Positions 1 to 10,373 of a stretch of DNA of 37,309 bases are shown piece by piece. The translations under genes and the position numbers were made by a program. Position 1 is the stretch's first letter. The number at the start of each line of letters is the position of its first letter. The notes below the pieces were generated by a model. That model was not told where the DNA came from. It saw only the letters and a program-made list of their open reading frames with translations, and searched no databases. Where the stretch lies: contig JAAPAO010000348.1 of NCBI GenBank assembly GCA_013115145.1, positions 1-37,309 of the forward strand, written 5' to 3'. The stretch is from Perkinsus chesapeaki (lineage: Eukaryota; Perkinsozoa; Perkinsida; Perkinsidae).

Positions 1-425
1 CTCAATGGGGTAAATGCCTTGATCATGAGTGTCGTACTCTTGGTCCCGGTGTTCTTACCATTCAGCCTGGTGCGATGAATGATACCAACTTCAGTGCTGC
101 TGCTGGCTGTGAAGAGTCGGGGTGTTTCAGACTTTTCGACATGCCTTCTGATAAATGCACTGATGAAGTTGTATGGAGGCTCCAAAATGACGATCCCCGT
201 ATTGCTACTGGTGTGCACACTATTGGTCGCGGTAATCAGTTCTCTGCTGCCCTCGAGCCCTGGCTTAGTGATAGCCTTGCTGGCTGGTTGGGTAGATGGT
301 CCATGTTTCAGCCTAGTACACCTTATCTACGCGGTATGGATGCCAGAGAGAGCAAGCTGGCAATTCATGTTCAGTGAGCAGTCCGTTCAATACTGCTCGG
401 ACAAACCGATGCGTGTGCTGTACTA
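1..425 (+). CDS. 3' end of a multi-pass membrane protein (possibly MFS transporter), partial
   Basis: The frame starting at base 1 encodes a hydrophobic stretch, meets TGA at 76-78, then stays open from 79 to TAA at 423-425. The second part has two strongly hydrophobic segments. Between them lie a GG-x-K turn before the first segment and, at the end of the second, a G-x-x-x-GP...W-x-P-E-R-A pattern. That resembles the transmembrane 3-4 region of major facilitator (SLC17-like) transporters, but this is pattern memory, not alignment. Either an unresolved short intron removes the TGA, or the gene is broken. Ending so soon after a TM4-like motif would leave a truncated transporter. The 5' part is outside the window. 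An unrelated multi-pass protein is equally possible. Confidence 0.3.
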
Positions 426-1179
426 AGCGCATCCTTCTCTCCGACCTAGTCGATAGTATTACTACTTCCTTTATTTATGTTTAACACATGCATTTCTAGC
501 ATTCAATTCACCACTTTGTATTGAGTTGGTTAACATTGCTTGGCAGCGAGTCAATGTGGCAAGAGATTCAATCAGTGAAAAATGACGAGATGATCAGATG
601 AAATATTACCGCTACGCGAACCCTTCTTCGAAGAACAGTTGTCATCTCGTACTAAATATTTCTTCGAAAGAAGGATGCCCTCAATGATGGGTTCCCACGG
701 TAGAATGTATATTTTGGGGAATCAAAGGGTTTCTACAACATTACTTATTTCGCGCTGTCTCGTCCTCTACTCTGTTAGCCTGAGTGTTCCACTTTTCTAG
801 TGACACGCGCGCGCGGTTCTTGATATGTGCATGCGTGCAAGGTTCACGCACGCATGCACATCATACAATTAGGTTCGCTGTCGTAGTGGGATGGTTGGCT
901 GATGGAGAGTTCTAACCAAGCCGCTCCGGTTGACGCAATATCGTATGTATCCCACTTACCGAGGATCCGGCACCATTGCTTCAAGCAATTTGCTTGTGTG
1001 ATAACACATATAGGTTCTCTGCGTGTGTGTGAGTTTGTAGTCCAACGTAAAATATGACCTAGTTAGACTATCCATTCTATGTGCCTATACTGCTTTGTCA
1101 CTGTATGGTTCTCTGCGCTTTCATGGTTACAGAAGCGATATTCTAACTGCCAAATGACTAGTCCCTTTTCCGTTTGTTG
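426..1179. other. Intergenic region with a long-stem hairpin
   Basis: I see no convincing coding frame here. It holds a CG-alternating run near 806-815, a 14-bp hairpin at 825-861 and two near-palindromic TTCTTCGAA boxes at about 625 and 661. It should contain the 3' UTR of the left gene and the promoter of the amine oxidase gene. Confidence 0.5.
825..861. repeat. 14-bp perfect inverted repeat with 9-nt loop
   Basis: ATGTGCATGCGTGC (825-838) is followed by nine bases and then by its exact reverse complement (848-861). The arms alternate purine and pyrimidine and sit just downstream of a CGCGCGCG run, so they could adopt cruciform or Z-like structure. No function can be assigned. Confidence 0.9.
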
Positions 1180-4100
1180 ATGGCTTCCCGAAATAGGCGC
1201 CGGATCAGCGGAGAGAAAATTGGTGGTCGCTGGGACCCAACTCGCGACGGCCTCCGCGCAATAGATCTCAGCAGGCTTAGCCCCGACCCTACCGGGTCAT
1301 CAGCGCACTACTGGTCATCACTATACGGTAGGTCTATTACACTCTGTAGTCTAACTCCCAGCTCAATTTTAGGCCGGCGAATCCTTCTGGACGATCGATG
1401 GCACGGATATATCCGTCGCGTCACAGCTCTTGATGATAAGCCACCAAATGGTGGTTCCCCAGCATACTCCCTCACTATCAGGTAACCCCTCTAACACTCT
1501 AGAGTCTTCCGAGCACGATACAGCGCTTGCTTTATACTTGCCCTACTCCTGTAGGTTTGCCGCAATAGGATTGCCCAAAATGCTCTCTGATTCAGATTGG
1601 TGTCTCGCGATTCGCCTATCGTGATCGATCCATCGACAGCCTCGAGGCACAACCTGAAGGCCTTCCCCAGCCAAGGTGATCGTCTAGATAACTCTGGTCA
1701 TGAGTATTGCTTCGGTAAGTGCTGCAGGTGCTCGCTGCCCCATAGATCCTTGCTCAGGTAAATTCGACTTGGTCATCGTTGGTGGTGGCGCGGCAGGCCT
1801 AGCGGCGGCGACAGCCTTCGCGGACACTGCTAGGCCAGACAGTAACGCTCTCATACTCGAGGCCAATCCCTCGCAATTGGGTGGACGAGCGACACGCAGT
1901 GTCACAATTGATGTAAGATGCATTAGATCCCACTTCACTCGAACATGTGTCTCAGCACGCCACAGCCGTTAACACTTGTTCGTGGTTCGCAACCTCCTCG
2001 CCTGAAGATTCACATCTAACATTTCTATTAAACAGTAACATTAAGATCAAAACCGATCGAAAATTCCGATGGGACTCGCTGGCCGCCGGAGAGACAGGCT
2101 TCTTCTTTGGTACCTCCCCGGTATCTAGTGACCTGGTAGATGCGTGCTTTGCCTTCCATCAAGCGTGCGTGGTCGGCTCGTTCCTTCTCGAAAGTGACGG
2201 TGACTCCTTCCTCGAAGGGTACGACAGATTTCGCTCTTGCTATCACGCTCTAATTCAAGACGGCAATGCAAAGGAAGCTCAGTTTTCGGTTATCGCTAGG
2301 GGAGGTGACGAGGACCGCCACAAGATGCTCCAGGCCCGGGCAGTGCTGGACTACATGAGGTCGGCTGAATTCACCCACACTGGGGCGCCTGATATTTCCC
2401 GCACTGCGGTCGAGTCTGAGTACCTTAGCCGCAAGATTATTATGAGTGTTCGAGCTGCTGCGAAGGCCTGCCTGAGTGACGCCGAGGTGGTCCTTGACTT
2501 TGCGTTCGGCGACATAATTACTGTTGTAGCTGCCTTGAGGAAGATCGACAAAGAACAACTAGCGAAATGGATAGCTGCCGGACTCAGCGCGAAAGATCTT
2601 GGCGAAGGTGTGCCCACTGACTTGGCCAACACTATAAGGACCTGGGCGCAGTTTGCCGAAGAGGACAAGAAAGGTCGAGGGAGACCGGCAGAACACGGGG
2701 GTCTGATACATGATGGGCAGCAAGTTGGGTGGGGTGTCATGATGTCCGAGGTCGCTAAGATGGTGAAGAATCATCCTTCAAGGCTCGAGGTTATCTGTGG
2801 CGCTCGAGTGAGAAAGATTGATGGCCCCCACGGTGTGAACCAGTGGACTTCCGTGGTGTGGTTCACGCTTCCTGGAAGAGCCAATGGCGTCAGATTCGTA
2901 TTGTGTATGAATGTTATTATCTGTCTCCCTCTACCAATAATGCAGAGGGCTGATCCCATATCAGTGTTGCCCTCGCCGATGGGATCTACGGCTCTCCAGA
3001 TCTCTGGTATACCAGAGGAAGAGCTCCTCCGCGTGAGAGAGGCACTTACTAAGCTCTGGGCCGGCTTCGATGAGCGTCTGGTGTACATGTTTGATGTTGC
3101 GCCATGGAAACAAGGAGACAAACCGACGCCCTTTCCTGAGGAATGGCTTACACCAGACTGCCAAAATTGGGATGACTTACCAGTCATTAAGGTGGCGAGC
3201 GCAGCCTGTCTGCGATTCGTTAATCTCACCAAGTATCTATCACGTTCGGCTCGCTCTAGGACCATTCTGGTTGCATGTATATCAGCTGGTGTCGCCCGAA
3301 GCCCGCAGGATTGGCACACTCTCGTGGAGGAGGTCCTGACTGGTCTCTTCAAGGGCTGCCATACAATACCAACTCCATCTAGCAAGCACCTCTCTACCGA
3401 CAGTCTCATTCAAACAGCCTTCTGTAAAATGCTTCCTGGCTTCTCTGAGGAACTACATGATTTGCAAAGGCCTCTGGGCTCCCATCGAGGGGCCCTTCGC
3501 ATTGCGGGAGAATATACCAGTATGAAGGCCTTTGGCACAGTCGATGGTGCGTGGCAATCAGGGCACGACCATGCTATCGCAGTGATAGAGGAACAACTCG
3601 AGCAGCAGGCTCTTGCCAATGCCGAGGCCTTGAGGACCGACATCGATGCTGAATTCGCTAAAAGCGTCGAAGAAGTGAGCTCGGTTGCACAAAGCAGCCA
3701 GCATGCCTCCAGCGGTGATATCGGTACAGACATTCCCCATATGATGGCACGGCACACTATGCGAGACATCCACTCTTTCTCTTATGGCTTCCGGTACATG
3801 AAGAACACCCCCGAATTCGATCTGGTCTGCCCCCCAAGAAGAGAAGCTATAGAAGCTCAGCTCGATAGAGATGTAATCGAGTCGTGGATGGAGAAAGTCC
3901 GGCCAACCTATGGCGAGTTGAGCAAGTTCATGAAGGCCTTGATCGAGGAGAGCGCCAAGGGAAGGAACTCTGATATTGTTGGTTTGGCAGATTTCTATGC
4001 TCGAGCTATCATCCAGTCTCGGCAAATCACCATAGAGCCCTGGGAGCTCAGCGACTACCCTGACCCGGGTACGATGAAACGGAAACGCCTCAAGATTGGA

Positions 4101-4310
4101 CCGGATGGCCAAGCCACTTCATTAGGTGGTATCGAAGCCGTCGAAGAGGGAGGCTTCCGATACTACGTCTATTGGGAAGATGAGAAATGGTATCTTCCCC
4201 TACGTGCAAGTGAGGAACAATGTATCGGTGATATGAATAGATGGGCTGCACTTATGGAAGGACACTGCAGCCATGGGCATATTAAGCGAGCTCTTGCAAC
4301 ATGGCGATGA
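1180..4310 (+). CDS. Flavin-dependent amine oxidase family protein with extra N- and C-terminal regions
   Basis: Exons inferred: 1180-1327, 1373-1481, 1596-1714, 1758-1912, 1956-4310. A 27-nt in-frame microexon at 1524-1550 is optional, and 2898-2945 is a probable in-frame 48-nt intron. Product is about 945-970 aa. From about residue 127 it has the FAD-binding VIVGGGAAGLAAA, then ILEAN and GGRATR, the paired fold typical of monoamine/polyamine oxidases and LSD-type demethylases. Near residue 677 is the C-terminal flavin motif AGEYTSMKAFGTVDGAW. Between them lies an unusually long, helix-rich insertion of several hundred residues. About 125 residues precede the flavin fold and about 230 follow it; neither matches a domain I recognise, and I see no clear SWIRM domain. 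The substrate cannot be called. Introns 1328-1372, 1715-1757 and 1913-1955 are 45, 43 and 43 nt, which supports the model. It converges on HID1. Confidence 0.75.
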
Positions 4311-5105
4311 CTTCATACCTCTTCGTGATAATGCACCGTTTGAATGTTAGTGTAAGGCAGTCGTTGTGTTCATTACTAGTAACTGTATACTTTATTCATC
4401 ACAGAATTCTCCATCTTTTCTGGATCACACATCCATTCGGGTGGAGTCCGTGCTGCGGATGAGTGGGACCCATAGGAGGAGTTTCGTTATTGATTTTACC
4501 GAGGATCAGACAAGTGTCTTGATCGGAAATGATGTTGATAGTTGTTTTCGTTATAGCTTGTTTACTAGTGGAACTCAATGCAAGCGTTGGAGGAATGCAG
4601 TAATAGTGATTTAATCAACGCAGGAATAGTGTCACCACCGCCATTATTATACACGCAAGGGATACATAGGGACTGAGACGTTCTCCTATTACAGCAAATC
4701 TTCCGAAGAAGCCTGAACACAGAAATACAACGTTGAACGGGACAAGGAGAATGCTTACCTACGAACCCCGGCTTATGGTTGTCGATAAATGAAGGGAATT
4801 TGGGCCTTAGGAGAGTGCAGGTGCATATTGTCAGCAAAAGCACCGTTAGTAATGATTGGAAGTTGAACAGAGCACTCATAGGGTTATATTGGCAACCGCA
4901 GCAACAAAAACTGAGACCGGACGATAGAGGGTCGAAGTGATTCGGATCCGATTGCGCGGGGAAATCCAAGACTTTGCCGCGATGTCGAAAACGGATTTGA
5001 ACTCAACACTACGAAGGTAACACAATGAGACACGTCCGCCACGTTCAACGGTAGCGGGATTTAAAAACGGTTATCGCATACTAGGGATGAATTGCCTTCC
5101 AGCCT
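4311..5105. other. Convergent 3' intergenic region
   Basis: This separates the amine oxidase stop (+) from the HID1 stop (-). Open frames here are short and have no recognisable motif. It should hold both 3' UTRs; no poly(A) signal could be assigned with confidence. Confidence 0.5.
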
Positions 5106-8100
5106 TCACTGATTTATTAATATCAGCTGTATCTTCTTCCAGTCATACAATGGTAATGCTTGGGAGCGTGTAAATATAACTCCCCAGAGATAACTGGTAA
5201 ACCAGAGCTGAGTGTAGGCATTCTGTTGATAAGTCCGAATAACTATTGGATGAGGAACCGGCAGAATCCCGACCATCGTGGTGTCTTTCAAGAGCCTCAG
5301 AACCCCGTCTTGATCGGTGACGCCCTCAGATTCGCACTCGGAAACAATCTGAAGTGAGGAGATGGACGATGGTCCATTCATGTTGATCCTTACCTTCGGA
5401 TAGAGTGCGTTGAAAAGCCTATCAATTGTCTCCATTTTCTGCATAAGTTTTCCTTTCCATTCATCCAGCCACGCTTCGGTCGGAACCCACTTTTCCTGGC
5501 TCACCGAGGGATCCCCTAAATGACATCTATTGCCTCTCTAACGACCCCACTGTACTGCAATACCACTAGCACCAGCGGCTTGATGCATTAACGCTGTCTG
5601 CTTCTTCACTCTCTCCTCAGGGCTTCCCACTGCTCTGCCATACTCGTCAAACTCGTTCACTGGATGCTTTCCTGAGGACACTGTTGCAGTTGCTGAAGGC
5701 ATTGTATTGCTTTCCAGCGAATACTTAGAATAAGTCAACATGGATTTGCATACATTCAGATGCATTCATAGGATCATATTGTAGTTTAGTAGAATGAGTG
5801 TACCAATAAGACCGTAGATGCTGCTCTATGTAAACCACACTGATTTCCACAAACACCTACTACTAAAGCTTTGTTAGTGGTACCATACTCACCTGCACTC
5901 TCTTCCTCCGTCACGCTTTCCTCGTCCGGCTTTTCCTTCGGTGATGCCTCGGTGGTCGACGCGGCAGCAGTAGAAGGAGCAGCAACAGAGCCCCCAGTTG
6001 TCGGACTGCTGCTGGCCTTTGGTAACTACAACTCAGTCTATGCAACTTTCAAAGCCACACTAAAATCCGACGATATCCGAATCACTCAGAAGCTTCGGTA
6101 AATGGAGTAATTTTTCCGTACCGAGACCCGAAGGGTTGCTCACCTCCAATTGCTTGAGAGAGTCGAACACTTCCTTATGGCGAAGTACCGAATATATCAT
6201 CTGATGGTTACCTTCGTATTGGTACTGTATCTGATACCTTATTTCACTTTTGACGGTCTATCCAGCCTACCACGTTATTAAGGGACTCTATTAGGAAGAA
6301 AACTGCATGGTGATTCAAAGGCCCTTTGAAGAGCCAATGGGGCTTGGAAAACCTCTCAAGCAAGGAAAGCACTTTGATACAAGATTCCAGGCAGAAAGTC
6401 CTCACATAGGCCGAACTGAAAAAAACGACATCTCTGGGAATCGAACCTGGGACGACGACCTCGAGGGAGCCGTAGAGCAACATCAAATATATTCATAAGG
6501 AATATATTCCAGCGTATTCAGTGACATTATGTACAGTGCCGCTGAGCAAACGACAAAATGGCATTTTGTATCCTTACAATATGAATACACTTTAAATCGA
6601 ACTTTTGATCGTGTTGCGGCACCAACAGTGCTTAGTACACGCTTTTCGGTATGTAATATAATGCAGTATATAAACTCATGGAAAATGAGAAATGATACAG
6701 AAACTACTAATACATTTCAATAACTAGTGCACTGTACTAATGCAGTTATGCTGTACTAATGCATTTTAATAAGATCGAATCGCAGCACCCAACAGGACGG
6801 ACTCATGGCGCTGGCGTTGGTCATACCAGTTGACCACTAGAGATGATATATGCCAGCTTACACATTGCAGAGTGAGGTGAGCATCATATCGATGAGGCTC
6901 TCAGCTCCGGTAGTAGGAGACTTAGCCGTGGCTGCTACTGTGAGGGCATCCGAGACAACACGGTAAATACTGAGGGTCATCAGATCGGCAAGAGTACCAG
7001 TGAACTGGAGAAAAATGAGTTGTGCCGACGTAGAAGATCCTATAGGGCACGTACCATGGGAACATCCTGAATCCTAGCACCTTTGAAAGGGGCATTCAAA
7101 TTAACGGCGAAGTCACGGTCTAGAAGGAGGAGGTTTGCAATGAAGCAGTAGGGAAGCTCGCCAGTAGCCGCCGCTGCTTACCGCTGCTGAGTACTAGTAG
7201 GATGAAGCTGCACATGTGGAGCAGACCAACTTTAGCTGGTGAATTACGGGACGATACAAGGAGGTCCAATACGGGGTGCAAGATCTGAAGATTAGAGGAG
7301 AGAGCGGTATGAATACTTATAGCAACAGTCCAAGCGGCCCTGTGAACTGTCTTAGAATAGAAGTCGCCATGAGTGAGCGAGATCTTGATAGAGCAATTGG
7401 ATAACCCCACGCCCTTATTCCCCCTTCTAACGTTAAAGCGTCATTGAAGCTACGAAGGATATATTCCTACAAGCCACGCTATGGGTAACAACTAATAGAG
7501 TCGATTATATACATGAGGATTGGGAGGTCTGACCATGCTGGAACAGGCTCATGAGCTCGAATACACAGCAACCCTACATCTTCAGTATGTCGCATACAAA
7601 GCCTCTTCCTAAAGACAGTATTAATAGTAACCAAATGCCACAGTAATATTAACGCTTCCTGATAGAATGGGACCTAATAAATCGGTCAAGGAACTTCACC
7701 CGCCAACGCCAATCTTACAGCTTTCCTGCTGCTTGGAAGGTACGTCCGTTTGGCATCATCAACCGTCACTATCATCCGTACCAGACCGTCAGCCTGAAGG
7801 TTATAATGGCGGGCCTGGGAATCGAACTTGGGTCGGTCTCACCATAAAGTCTAACTCAGTCGGCTTCTCTATTCCCCTCGCCATTATACGGTACACATTG
7901 CGAGGCTTATCGACCTCATCATCAGGACCGACGGGAGGGAAAGCGCATGACGAGAATCCTAACAGTTGCAGAAATAACAGAGAAATCAGCATTCAGCGCA
8001 CTTCTTCGTTGCGGGGGAGGATCTTTGTGTGCGCTGTCCCGATCAGAGCCACTAGCTGCATCATCAGAGGGCCCGCTGCTGCGACGGGACTTCACCATAT

Positions 8101-10249
8101 CCGAGCCCTTGGTCTCCGCGGAGGGATTGAAGTCTAATACAGCACACAAAACCTGCAGCAAGGATAAAATGACACGCGTGGGGTTCGAACCTGCGCCTTA
8201 CCTGCAGGGACAAGTCCACCAAGGCCTCCTGCGTTCCACTTGAGAAGGCTGAACCATATGGCATTCCCTACACCAAAAAGGCTGTCCTATAAAACAAGGA
8301 TAGTTGAAGCTTACGTAACCTCTGGGGTCATAGGCAACCACCGTGCTCATCAGACTGCAAAACACATCTGCCGTATAGGGAAGGTCGCCGCTACAAAAAG
8401 TAACCAGCACCCTTGATGGCTCCGAAGTGTACGTCGATATAGGCTAATAAGTGGTATAACAGTATGGTACAATATATGGCTACTACCTGGAACAAAGGCT
8501 CACTCAGTAGTGTAAGGAGGCATTTAAGAACTTCACAACGGGCGCTAATCACTTCATCTGAATGAATACCAGATGAAGCAGCTAAGAGTGGCATGGTTAC
8601 TGTTCTGACTAACTGGTAGCTTCTCTGCGGTACCAACGCCTCCTTTCCAGACAAATCCCGATTCAACTCTATGTGTTGGTAGAGGCAATGAAGCTCCAGT
8701 ACCTATACAAGATAATACAAGCAGGAGCGAGGGGCTACTGACTAACCATGGGGAAGGATAACAGTGAAATCCTTGAGGAAAAGTGACCATTGTAAGGCCC
8801 GAAGAATCCTGTACATCAACGGCGCATCCGTTAAATCATCCTCAATACTAGAAGCCTCGCTCCCTGCCTCATCAGGCGGAGCTGCGTCTAAGACAGGAGA
8901 GTCCAACCGGTCTGGATTTCGACCTGTACTTGAGTTATCAGAAGTCTCTGGCTCGGGAAGGGCAGGGGCCGGCTCGACTACGATGGATTCCCCATCATTT
9001 TTAACTATCAATCTGAACATACAATTCATACCACTCTCTAACCAAATCACAACTTCAATACCCCCCTGGATGCCACAGTAGCGTGAGTGGCCCCTCCGCA
9101 TTAACATCTTCAAGGAGGAACGGACCGAGTCTTGTCAGCAGGCGAATGCACTGCAAGGCTTGTGTGCGCTGTCCCAATGTCAGTTCATGCGGAACCGTAG
9201 CCCCCTTTGAATCCGCATCTGAGCAACTAGTACACGTTCAAAATAGAGCCTTCGTTACCTTCAGCATCCTCCCCTACAGGCGCCGAGACCAGCCCCGTTG
9301 CACAGATCTATCACAGATGATTTGGATGATAAATAGATAACCTTTCATTACCTCCTCCAGTTTCGTCACTATCCTCCTCAATAAGAACTGCATATTATAC
9401 GGCCGCTCATCCCTTAGATTCCTAACCCACTCCGGCGTAACTATCTCAAAAATCTCCTCAATGCTCAATTGCGTATCTGATATCACTACAGTGATCGCTG
9501 GCCCAATGACCAACTACACAACTGTCAGAGGGAGATCAAGACAGAACTGAGCAAGATCCCAGCAAATTCACGCATGGAGTACTGGTGCGTGGCAAATTGA
9601 AAACCAGGAAAGGTATTAATTCGACAGGCTGCACGGAGCGGACTCCACAGTGTTCCGTGGTGCATGCCACACAGACGTTTTGTGTGGGGAATGGTATCAC
9701 TCCTGGATGACTGGCGTGACATATCTATCCGATCCGAAGTTCCACCGGCTTTCACACTGTATGCAAATATCTCTGATCGCAACATTACTGAGTATTTGCT
9801 GAGTAATAGTTGGGAAGGATTATTGAGGTAATGTCTTCTAAAACAAAGCAGTAAATATATTACTATTTGTAATATACGACTAAATCCATGCTGTACTATG
9901 ATAAAGTGTGGACAGGAGGTAATTGAGAAACTTCTCGAGGGTGATAAATGCTCAATCCTATCGAATCCATACAGTAAATAGATCCTCTTGGAGAGTTCCT
10001 CTTTCAACAGCTATCCAAGCTTCCCTCCTACTCCCACCATTTATAGAGCCAGACGTTCTTAGGTCCAGTAGATCTAGCACTCTCCAATATCGAGGCGCGC
10101 GTGAAACCCCCGAGCTTGCTGCTATTACCGAAAATAGTATCCCAGAATTCCTCCTTGTGTGGCGCAGCTTCCGGATCGGCCGCCAGATCGCATTGGCCGA
10201 GCTCATCCAGATAATCAGACAGCAATGCTCGACTATCTGAGTTACCCAT
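5106..10249 (-). CDS. HID1: HID1 domain protein, Golgi/secretory trafficking
   Basis: 21 exons, 912 aa: 10249-10129, 9476-9352, 9307-9259, 9218-9062, 9012-8747, 8702-8601, 8557-8487, 8443-8315, 8267-8202, 8152-8002, 7958-7843, 7793-7719, 7673-7578, 7284-7182, 7119-7055, 7004-6862, 6415-6271, 6230-6144, 6025-5893, 5692-5564, 5515-5106. Phases agree at every junction. It matches the HID1 family end to end: MGNSDS start, EEFWDTIFG, DFTV, AYDPRGYGMPY, RTYLPSSRK, KVGLLHMCSFILLVL, NHHAVFFLIESLNNV, and near the C-terminus VGILPVPHPIVIR plus WFTSYLWGVI. The Gly at position 2 is a plausible N-myristoylation site, as reported for animal HID1, a peripheral Golgi protein needed for dense-core vesicle and secretory cargo traffic. 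Human HID1 is about 788 aa; the excess lies in acidic or Pro/Ser-rich linkers. The acceptor at 5693 is one of two in-frame choices. DPH5 ends 124 nt upstream on the same strand. Confidence 0.95.
6416..6861 (-). other. HID1 intron 16 (446 nt) with B-box, T-run and direct repeats
   Basis: Near the 3' splice site, 6437-6447 reads GGTTCGATTCC on the minus strand, followed by AGAGATGTCG and a run of seven T that serves as the polypyrimidine tract before CAG. On the plus strand the 13-mer CTGTACTAATGCA occurs at 6732-6744 and again at 6751-6763. I see no gene inside. Confidence 0.7.
7794..7842 (-). other. HID1 intron 11 (49 nt) with tRNA T-loop-like sequence
   Basis: Same length as intron 9. Bases 7817-7828 read AGTTCGATTCCC on the minus strand, one base off the B-box, followed by a GGCCCGCCA tail that looks like a tRNA acceptor strand. 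T-stem pairing is poor. Confidence 0.7.
8153..8201 (-). other. HID1 intron 9 (49 nt) with tRNA T-arm/B-box sequence
   Basis: The intron starts GTAAGG and ends GCTGCAG. Bases 8181-8191 read GGTTCGAACCC on the minus strand, an exact match to the RNA polymerase III B-box GGTTCGANNCC, followed by a tRNA-3'-end-like tail ACGCGTGTCA and then TTTT. The five T-stem pairs are only partly complementary and there is no 5' tRNA half, so it is not a functional tRNA. Confidence 0.75.
9477..10128 (-). other. Long first intron of HID1 (652 nt)
   Basis: This is the longest intron resolved in the window, between the FWDTIF and DTQLSIEEIF coding segments. Frames inside it, for example minus 9525-10007 and plus 9923-10240, show no family motif and are probably chance. 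Confidence 0.7.
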
Positions 10250-10373
10250 ATCAAAAAATGATGCTAAAGATACGTCTCGCACTGCGAAGAATCCGCCCTG
10301 ACCAACTGGAAATAAAGGCTTGCCAAGCTTAGTAGAAGAAACCACAAGCAACGTCGTTAATGGGGCTTTTCCA

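Noticed and set aside
1715-1757. Reading 1700-1702 ATG as the start of the amine oxidase
   Set aside because: A 43-nt GT..AG intron at 1715-1757 restores the flavin-binding frame from the upstream exon with matching phase, so the gene starts upstream at 1180.
8153-8253. Possible type II tRNA gene (86 nt with an A-box-like CAAGTGG and a perfect B-box)
   Set aside because: The 5' part is HID1 exon 9 coding sequence, the acceptor arms do not pair and the T-stem is mismatched. Only the B-box is real.
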